This document shows positions 5,644 to 10,439 of a stretch of DNA of 10,439 bases, piece after piece. This DNA comes from an uncultured Clostridium sp. (lineage in GTDB: Bacteria > Bacillota > Clostridia > TANB77 > CAG-508). A program made the translations under genes and the position numbers. Location of the stretch: the NCBI GenBank assembly GCA_900556455.1, contig USOV01000032.1:1-10439 (forward strand), written 5' to 3'. The stretch's first letter is position 1. Each line of letters begins with the position of its first letter. The notes beneath the pieces were generated by a model. The model searched no databases and was not told the origin of the DNA. It saw nothing but the letters and a program-made list of their open reading frames with translations.

Positions 5644-6528
5644 TTATTTTTTTAATTCTATTAATGCTGTTTCTAGTCCAAATCCTTCTTTTTCAGTTCT
5701 ATATGAATGTATTAAATTTGGATTACACATACTGCAAATTCCTGAGTCTATTATATTTTCTGGAATTAACCCCATATTTTGCATAAGCACTTTATTTATC
5801 AATACTGTATCTATGTTCCATTTATTTTGTTTTTCTTCTATTATATCGTCTAAATTAATAGTAATTTTATTTCCTTGGTCATCCACATATGAGCTTCCTT
5901 CTAGATAGCCAAACTCATTTTGGAACAATTCTTTTACATCTTGTGAAACTTCAAAATGACATTTTCTAATACTTGGACAAATGCAGCAAATTATATTCTT
6001 TGGTTTACATCCAAATTCGTTCATCATTTTGTTTACAGCTTGTACAACTATTCTTTTTAAAGTTCCTTTCCATCCAGAATGAACATTTGCAATAACATTT
6101 TTTACTGGGTCATATAGAAGAAATAATATACAATCTGCATTTGTAGTAGCTAACAATATATTTTTTTTATTAGTTACTAAACCATCTGTTTTTTTATATT
6201 TTTCCAAATTAAAATCTGGTGAAAATATATTAGTTTTATTTTTTACAGCTAATATATTATTTGTATGGCATTGTCTCGGTTTTACAATATTTCTATACTT
6301 ACTTCCAATTGCCTTGCATATTTGTTTGTAAGACTTTTTGGCTAATTTATATTGTTTGCTTGATACTTCTGGTTTGCCATTAATTGCTGTTCTAAAGTTT
6401 ACATTTGTTCCCAAACTATATGCATGGTTTATTTTATCTTTATATTCTAATAATTTTCTAAACTGTAAGTACTGTACTTTACCAGTTTTTATATGTATAA
6501 CTCTATCATTGCTTAAATCTGTTAGCAT
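5644..6528 (-). CDS. pgeF: Laccase-domain (PgeF/YlmD/YfiH) purine nucleoside phosphorylase family protein
   Basis: Member of the former DUF152 family, known as purine nucleoside phosphorylase/adenosine deaminase (YlmD, YfiH) and in E. coli as peptidoglycan editing factor PgeF. In 294 residues: RQCHTNNI (85-92) gives His88, TTNADCILFLLYDP (128-141) gives Cys133, and NVHSGWKGT (148-156) gives His150, the three expected metal/catalytic residues. CPSIRKCHFEVSQDV (184-198) and the C-terminal CSMCNP...HSYRTEKEGFGLETALIEL (265-292) complete the pattern. The N-terminus (1-80) is divergent. The ATG at 6526-6528 has AAGGAG 6 bases upstream. The gap of only 24 bases after the dGTPase-like gene indicates co-transcription. 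Family sure; substrate in this organism inferred. Confidence 0.93.
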   Translation of the reverse strand: MLTDLSNDRVIHIKTGKVQYLQFRKLLEYKDKINHAYSLGTNVNFRTAINGKPEVSSKQYKLAKKSYKQICKAIGSKYRNIVKPRQCHTNNILAVKNKTNIFSPDFNLEKYKKTDGLVTNKKNILLATTNADCILFLLYDPVKNVIANVHSGWKGTLKRIVVQAVNKMMNEFGCKPKNIICCICPSIRKCHFEVSQDVKELFQNEFGYLEGSSYVDDQGNKITINLDDIIEEKQNKWNIDTVLINKVLMQNMGLIPENIIDSGICSMCNPNLIHSYRTEKEGFGLETALIELKK

Positions 6529-6552
6529 ATTTTTCTCCTTGTGTTAAATTAA

Positions 6553-8712
6553 TTATCTTCCTTCTCCTTCATCTGCTTGTTCTGTTGGAGCAGTTGGTAC
6601 ATTTGCATTTTTTTGTTCATTATCTAGCTTATTCATTAGTTGTTTAACCTGTTCACTTAAAACAGTTCCTCTTTCAGCATTTTTTACTATATCTGGATTG
6701 AAGTGTCCTGTCTTTACTGCAACATTTAAAAATGATTTATCTGTCATTCCTGCTAGATAATCAGTAGCTAATTGCAATGCCATTTTTTGTTCCATTGTTC
6801 TTAGTTCTTCTTCTATTTTTCTGTTAATAAACTCTTGTTTTTGTTCTGGGCTTAAATCTATTGTTCCATAAGTACCCATTATTTCTTGCCTAATTTCATC
6901 AACTTGTCCTTGTACTATATCTCTATATAAATGTTTTTTGTTAACTTCATGAGTTTCAGTTAAAGCAGTTTCTATTTTTTTCCTTACTCTTGTTTTTACT
7001 GCATTAAAAGTATTTTCATATCTAATTGCAAAAACTTCATCTTCGTTTTGTACATATGTATATATATTATGTAATAATTTCATTAATTCATATTGATTAC
7101 TTCCAGTAAATTTATCTTTTGAAGGTCTTGTATATGCTTTTAAATCTCCTATTCCGCGTTCTTTTCTATATGAAGTATATTCACCTTCTGGTCTATATCT
7201 TGTTTCCATATATGCTAAAGCATTTTCATCTTTAATATAATTTCTTACAGTTTCATCATAAAATTTATTTCTAATCGCTCCAGATTTTAATAAGCCTTCA
7301 GAACATTTTTCTACTAACTCTCTAGCAGCTTGAGGCAATTCTTCTGTTTGGTAATTCCAGTTTGTATATTGTACAAATTCTTTATAATTTAATTGTTTTG
7401 CTTTAAAAAATAAATTCCATGCAGCATTAGAAAATTGTGGTGTATCTTGGTTTTGTGAATTTTTAATTAAGTCATTTATAAAATATTCTTTCATTTTACT
7501 TGTTACTTCATAAACTACACTAGACCTTGCTCTTAGCATTTTCGTTCCAAATTCTTCAATTTTATTTGCTTCTGAATTTACTTTATTTAAAGTTCTTGCA
7601 AGTTCTGTTTCCATTTCATCTAATGGTATTCCTTCTGCTGATTTTCTTGCAATTCTTTCTTCTAAGTTTTGTCTTTCTTCTTCTGGTATGTTTGCTCCTT
7701 TTGTTCTAAGAAATTTTGCTAATTTTTTATTTCTGTATTTTTCTTGTTCTTGTTCAAATATTTCTTGTATTGCTCCTATATCATCTTTATTATGTATATT
7801 TAATCCATTTTGTTGTATTTTCTTATTTATAGTTTTTAATGCATCTTGCATATCTTCATCTTGTCTACTCATAAAATCCATTGTTTCTCTTTTTTCTCTT
7901 AAATTTTGTTCCTTCATCTGCTCAATAATTCTTCTACCGCAGTCAATTTTATCTGCATCAGTTACTGGGTATTCTGGTGAAAACATTTCTCCAAATAATG
8001 CTAAATAATCATCACTGAAGTCTTTCAATATTCCAAGTCTAAATCCGTCTTGCATATCTGAAGATAAATATGCAATAACATCTGCAAATTTTGCTATTTT
8101 TCCTTCAGGAGTTTGTGCTATAAATTTATATTGATTTTCGCTATTGGCTAATCTCATTTTTGTTCGTACTGCTTCTTCTATTGTTGCATAGGGTATTTCT
8201 GGTCTCATCATGTCTTCTCTTGTTGCTTCACCATCGTGTGAAATAACAGCATCCAAAAAATAAGCAAATTCATCTTTTAGTTGTTCTCTTAATTCTGGTT
8301 TATTTGCTATATTAGGTATTTTACTTATTGCTTTTCCGCAAAGGTCTTCACTTAATACTATTTCTATTCCCTTAGCATTGTGATGGAAATATTGTGTATT
8401 ATAAACTTCTCCTAATTGGTTGAAAATTTCTTCACCTTCATGTGCACTAAAAGGATGTCCTGCATCGTGTACTAGCATCGCTGTTTGTATATAATTTGCA
8501 TTAAGCCCTAACCCTTTTGCTAATCTTTTGGCTATGTCTGCACACTCTCTTAAATGTATTGCTCTTGTTGTAACATGACTCTCTTCTGCTGTTTTTGGTG
8601 TTGACATTGGTTTATCTTCTGCACGTTTCATAAATTTACTTTCGTTTATTGTATCAATTAAATAGTCCATATAGTTATCCCATACTAAATTAGTTCTTTG
8701 CATTTTTCCCAT
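6553..8712 (-). CDS. dGTPase-like HD-domain phosphohydrolase, unusually long
   Basis: Resembles deoxyguanosine triphosphate triphosphohydrolases, which hydrolyse dNTPs to nucleoside and triphosphate. In 719 residues: TTRAIHLRECADIAKRLAKG (48-67, His53), HDAGHPFSAHEGEEIFN (82-98, metal ligands His82-Asp83 plus His86 and His91), YFHHNAKG (108-115), ISHDGEA (157-163), and KFADVIAYLSSDMQD (208-222, Asp211). These match the HD metal site and the ADRIAYL-type motif of the family. Near the C-terminus DYLAGMTDKSFL (651-662) matches the family's DYIAGMTDR signature. Usual members are about 330-500 aa; the extra length lies between about 265 and 540, is charged and helical (including repeated E/K/R stretches at 265-400), and matches nothing I know. 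Ribosome site AAAGGAG precedes the ATG at 8710-8712. First gene of the operon running to metG. Confidence 0.85.
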   Translation of the reverse strand: MGKMQRTNLVWDNYMDYLIDTINESKFMKRAEDKPMSTPKTAEESHVTTRAIHLRECADIAKRLAKGLGLNANYIQTAMLVHDAGHPFSAHEGEEIFNQLGEVYNTQYFHHNAKGIEIVLSEDLCGKAISKIPNIANKPELREQLKDEFAYFLDAVISHDGEATREDMMRPEIPYATIEEAVRTKMRLANSENQYKFIAQTPEGKIAKFADVIAYLSSDMQDGFRLGILKDFSDDYLALFGEMFSPEYPVTDADKIDCGRRIIEQMKEQNLREKRETMDFMSRQDEDMQDALKTINKKIQQNGLNIHNKDDIGAIQEIFEQEQEKYRNKKLAKFLRTKGANIPEEERQNLEERIARKSAEGIPLDEMETELARTLNKVNSEANKIEEFGTKMLRARSSVVYEVTSKMKEYFINDLIKNSQNQDTPQFSNAAWNLFFKAKQLNYKEFVQYTNWNYQTEELPQAARELVEKCSEGLLKSGAIRNKFYDETVRNYIKDENALAYMETRYRPEGEYTSYRKERGIGDLKAYTRPSKDKFTGSNQYELMKLLHNIYTYVQNEDEVFAIRYENTFNAVKTRVRKKIETALTETHEVNKKHLYRDIVQGQVDEIRQEIMGTYGTIDLSPEQKQEFINRKIEEELRTMEQKMALQLATDYLAGMTDKSFLNVAVKTGHFNPDIVKNAERGTVLSEQVKQLMNKLDNEQKNANVPTAPTEQADEGEGR

Positions 8713-8753
8713 AACACTACTCCTTTTAAAAATTTTTTTACATTAACACTTAT

Positions 8754-8782
8754 ATAATAACATTTTTTGTTTTTTTTTGCAA
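8754..8782 (-). promoter_or_regulatory. Predicted promoter of the dGTPase-pgeF-tcdA-metG operon
   Basis: On the minus strand, TTGCAA (8782-8777) and TATTAT (8759-8754) are 17 bases apart with an A-rich spacer. The site lies between the hfq terminator and the dGTPase-like gene and leaves a leader of about 35 nt. An overlapping -10 (TATATA) is possible. Confidence 0.5.
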
Positions 8783-8802
8783 GTCAAAAATGCATAAAGG
8801 AA

Positions 8803-8826
8803 CCGCCCCAGGAAAACCTGAGGCGG
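8803..8826 (-). terminator. Intrinsic terminator of hfq
   Basis: On the minus strand CCGCC-T-CAGG (8826-8817) pairs with CCTG-G-GGCGG (8812-8803) around TTTT, with a single mismatch. It starts 9 bases after the hfq stop and is followed by TTCCTTTATGCATTTTTG, a broken T-rich tail. It separates hfq from the next operon. The imperfect T-tail leaves room for read-through. Confidence 0.7.
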
Positions 8827-8835
8827 CAGGATACA

Positions 8836-9036
8836 TTAAATATTCATGCTCATTCTCTTTACAGTACTAATTGCATGCTTGAAAATTAACTGCTCCGTTC
8901 CCTCGCAGTAGAACAGGATAGCTTCCTGACCCACATTAAGGATTTTTCCACGCAATTGGAACCCATTCATCAAGTAAAGAAGAACCTTTTCTTGATTGTC
9001 GACAAGCTCCTGCAAATAAGTAGATTCGTTGAACAT
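8836..9036 (-). CDS. hfq: Divergent Hfq-type RNA chaperone
   Basis: A 66-residue Sm-like protein. The Sm1 part YLMNGFQLRGKI (21-32) and the Sm2 part EQLIFKHAISTV (48-59) match Hfq, a ring hexamer that pairs small RNAs with mRNAs. It aligns without gaps to the B. subtilis Hfq core. Odd residues: the conserved Gln of the N-terminal LQD motif is Glu or Ser here, the Sm1 F-D-N/Q-F segment is VGQE (35-38, Phe42 position replaced by Glu), and Tyr55 is Phe52; Lys53-His54 are kept. There is almost no C-terminal tail. A TAG two codons upstream fixes the start; AAAGGAG lies 9 bases before ATG. By my count 77 of 201 bases are G or C, clearly above its neighbours, with codons (GTC, CTG, ACG, GGG) rare in them. 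In Clostridia hfq usually adjoins miaA; here it follows spoIIIAH. Confidence 0.85.
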   Translation of the reverse strand: MFNESTYLQELVDNQEKVLLYLMNGFQLRGKILNVGQEAILFYCEGTEQLIFKHAISTVKRMSMNI

Positions 9037-9060
9037 TTTCTATTTCTCCTTTTTATTTTT

Positions 9061-9078
9061 TTCTTCCTTTAGGAAGAA
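9061..9078. other. 7-bp perfect hairpin in the hfq leader
   Basis: TTCTTCC (9061-9067) and GGAAGAA (9072-9078) form a perfect stem with a 4-nt loop. In the transcript it would sit at or very near the 5' end, followed by an A/AU-rich run and then the ribosome site AAAGGAG. No T-run follows, so it does not terminate spoIIIA transcription. It could protect the mRNA 5' end or take part in control of hfq. Confidence 0.45.
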
Positions 9079-9085
9079 TACTAAT

Positions 9086-9114
9086 ATTATATCATGTTTA
9101 CATAATTTTTGCAA
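9086..9114 (-). promoter_or_regulatory. Predicted promoter of hfq
   Basis: On the minus strand TTGCAA (9114-9109) and a perfect TATAAT (9091-9086) are separated by 17 bases. The -35 box starts immediately after the spoIIIAH stop codon, so hfq can be transcribed independently of sporulation. No terminator lies between spoIIIAH and hfq, so read-through from the spoIIIA operon during sporulation is also possible. Confidence 0.65.
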
Positions 9115-9115
9115 A

Positions 9116-9739
9116 TTACTTTATACTTATATGTATAATACTCGCATCTACACTTAGTTCTCTTGATACTATATTTTGTATTTGTGCTATTTGTTCAGTT
9201 TGAAGTTCTTTTTCTCCTACAATTACACTTACGCTATTATCGTTTACAAAAATCACTACATTTTTGAAGCCTTTTGCTGAGATTAAATTTTCTGCTATCA
9301 TTATTGCATTTTTAGTTTTATTTATGTTTGCAATTTCATTTAAAGCTGAAGTCTTTTGGTCACTACTAGTTTCTGTATTATTATATATTTGCTGATATGT
9401 TTCTAACATTTGTGAATACATATTTTCTCTTTCTAATTTTGAAGTTGTAAAGTATGTATCATCCGTTTCATAAGTAGCCACAGTTTCTACTGTATTATTT
9501 TCTTCTAGTATATTATTATCTTCTAAATTTTCTACTGTATTGTTTTCTACTAAAGTATTTTCTTCTATACTATTTTCTACTACAGAATTACTGCTAACTA
9601 ATGTTGCATCACCAAGTTCTGCTGTTAAGTATGATGTTGTAACTGTATTATTATCTGCTGTAAAATTTAAATAACCTGCTGTAATTAACATTAATGAAAT
9701 AACTAAAATGATTAATTGATTTCTTTTTATAATTTTCAT
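9116..9739 (-). CDS. spoIIIAH: Stage III sporulation protein AH
   Basis: Mother-cell membrane protein of the SpoIIIA-SpoIIQ channel linking mother cell and forespore during engulfment; its extracellular YscJ/FliF-like domain binds SpoIIQ. In 207 residues: a basic start (MKIIKRNQ), one transmembrane helix at about 9-25 (LIILVISLMLITAGYLNF), a low-complexity Asn/Glu-rich stretch (51-85), then a helix-rich part and the ring-building domain (about 100-207). That domain shows the family-typical AENLISAKGFKNVVIFVND (149-167) and a final SVIVGEKELQTEQIAQIQNI (171-190). The ATG at 9737-9739 comes 9 bases after the spoIIIAG stop, and TAAGGAGGATAT supplies both stop and ribosome site. Expression is expected from a sigma-E promoter upstream of the window. 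Confidence 0.93.
   Translation of the reverse strand: MKIIKRNQLIILVISLMLITAGYLNFTADNNTVTTSYLTAELGDATLVSSNSVVENSIEENTLVENNTVENLEDNNILEENNTVETVATYETDDTYFTTSKLERENMYSQMLETYQQIYNNTETSSDQKTSALNEIANINKTKNAIMIAENLISAKGFKNVVIFVNDNSVSVIVGEKELQTEQIAQIQNIVSRELSVDASIIHISIK
9485..9589 (-). repeat. Degenerate Asn/Glu-rich repeat inside spoIIIAH
   Basis: Residues 51-85 are built from imperfect copies of a unit like ENNTVEN or EENTLVEN (NSVVENSIEENTLVEN, NNTVENLEDNN, EENNTVE). The DNA shows matching copies of TTTTCTACTGTATT and TTTTCTTCTA-type words. It sits between the membrane helix and the ring domain and probably forms a flexible spacer whose length may vary between strains by slippage. Confidence 0.6.
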
Positions 9740-9748
9740 ATATCCTCC

Positions 9749-10342
9749 TTATTTTTGCATTTCAAATACTTGAACTTTATATGTAGCCAGACCTGTTACA
9801 GCCGAAACTGCTTGAATAATATTAGCTTTTGTTGTGGCATTTCCTCCCCCTTCTGCAATTACTATTGCCCCTTCTACCTTTGGTAACATAACTGTTTGAG
9901 TTATTGCTTTATTATCTCCATCTGTAATTACTTCTTTATTTAGATTTGAAGATTCTTGTTTTCTTGTTCCTCCGCCAGAATCTGTTTCCTCTGTTACTGT
10001 TGAACTTTCAGTTTCACTATACATTGGAACTACTGTACTTGTTTGTGAATATGTAATTAAAACATCTACTTTTCCTATTCCGTTCATTTTAGATAGTATG
10101 TCCTCCAGTTCCGTTTGTAAATCATATTCAGTATTTTCTGTAATATTACTATTTTCGCTTGCTAATACTTTATAACTTGCTTCTTCTTTTTCTGGCTGGC
10201 TTTTATCTTTACTCCATATCATATTTATTGCTATTACAGTTATTATTAGTAATATTAGAAATACAACTAGGTTTTCTATATTCTTTTTGTTATTTCCTTC
10301 TGTTTTTTTAGTTATGAATTTTTTAAATTTTTCCTTTAACAT
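9749..10342 (-). CDS. spoIIIAG: Stage III sporulation protein AG
   Basis: Membrane component of the SpoIIIA-SpoIIQ channel; the family forms a large ring in the space between mother cell and forespore. In 197 residues: a basic cytoplasmic start, one transmembrane helix at 23-43 (ENLVVFLILLIITVIAINMI), a linker, the ring-building region ELEDILSKMNGIGKVDVLIT (78-97), a Ser/Thr/Gly-rich insertion (100-135, matching the beta-triangle region of SpoIIIAG), and the diagnostic C-terminus with PKVEGAIVIAEGGGN (154-168) and NIIQAVSAVTGLATYKVQVF (174-193). The ATG at 10340-10342 follows TAAGGAGGATAT. It is followed directly by spoIIIAH. Expected to act under sigma-E in the mother cell. Confidence 0.95.
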   Translation of the reverse strand: MLKEKFKKFITKKTEGNNKKNIENLVVFLILLIITVIAINMIWSKDKSQPEKEEASYKVLASENSNITENTEYDLQTELEDILSKMNGIGKVDVLITYSQTSTVVPMYSETESSTVTEETDSGGGTRKQESSNLNKEVITDGDNKAITQTVMLPKVEGAIVIAEGGGNATTKANIIQAVSAVTGLATYKVQVFEMQK

Positions 10343-10351
10343 ATATCCTCC

Positions 10352-10439
10352 TTAAGAAAATAAATTGTAATTTACCCAATTCTTAAAAAATTTGAAAACG
10401 TCCGCCCAATCTCGTCGGGGATTATATATTTTATTTTTT
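10352..10439 (-). CDS. Possible 3' end of the gene upstream of spoIIIAG, unrecognised
   Basis: A frame open from the window edge ends at TAA 10352-10354, followed by GGAGGATAT and the spoIIIAG ATG. This is the same 15-base junction as between spoIIIAG and spoIIIAH, so it suggests a real upstream gene, expected to be spoIIIAF. However, the 29 codons (including RRDWADVFKFFKNWVNYNLF) do not resemble a SpoIIIAF C-terminus that I recognise, and another frame is open as far as 10375. The GC-rich patch 10399-10420 looks like the intergenic hairpin elements elsewhere in the window, so it may be an inserted repeat. Confidence 0.25.
   Translation of the reverse strand, partial: KNKIYNPRRDWADVFKFFKNWVNYNLFS

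Noticed and set aside
9061..9078. Terminator for the spoIIIA operon
   Set aside because: The hairpin is perfect, but the minus strand continues with an A-rich run instead of T residues, and it lies downstream of the hfq promoter.

Overview
The window looks like chromosome from a low-GC, endospore-forming member of the Bacillota, most likely class Clostridia. The evidence is the very AT-rich composition, the strong AGGAGG-type ribosome binding sites, and adjacent spoIIIAG and spoIIIAH genes. All recognisable genes lie on the minus strand, so the window is best read from high to low coordinates. No intact phage, transposase, CRISPR array, rRNA or tRNA was seen.

Right part (10439 to 8803): the tail of the spoIIIA sporulation operon, with spoIIIAG and spoIIIAH joined by short translational-coupling junctions. 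It is followed by a compact hfq gene with its own promoter, a 5' leader hairpin and a GC-rich hairpin terminator. hfq is visibly richer in GC than its neighbours and has unusual residues at RNA-binding positions.

Centre (8782 to 3247): a likely operon of four genes behind its own promoter. It encodes an unusually long (719 aa) dGTPase-like HD hydrolase, a PgeF/YlmD-type laccase-domain enzyme, the ThiF-like tRNA t6A dehydratase TcdA, and methionyl-tRNA synthetase. The last two both serve tRNA function; the first two belong to nucleotide or nucleoside families. A GC-rich hairpin sits between pgeF and tcdA.

Left-centre (3246 to 1415): about 350 bases of degraded coding sequence (a HAD-type C-terminus and a second fragment, perhaps HIT-like), then small intergenic palindromes. 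After these comes a two-gene unit of a GNAT acetyltransferase and a DUF5131 (phage Gp37/Gp68-like) three-cysteine-motif protein that starts at TTG.

Left (1414 to 1): a gene-poor stretch rich in inverted repeats. It includes a clear promoter whose spacer carries one arm of a perfect 16-bp inverted repeat, in front of a short or broken gene, and a composite hairpin element. Next come an XRE-type membrane-anchored regulator and the start of a peroxiredoxin gene with an apparent one-base frameshift just before its active-site cysteine.

I did not find a clear new multi-gene system. The observations most worth following are the divergent Hfq, the enlarged dGTPase-like protein, the promoter-overlapping inverted repeat at 1259-1329, and the small hairpin repeats, one pair of which shows compensatory change.
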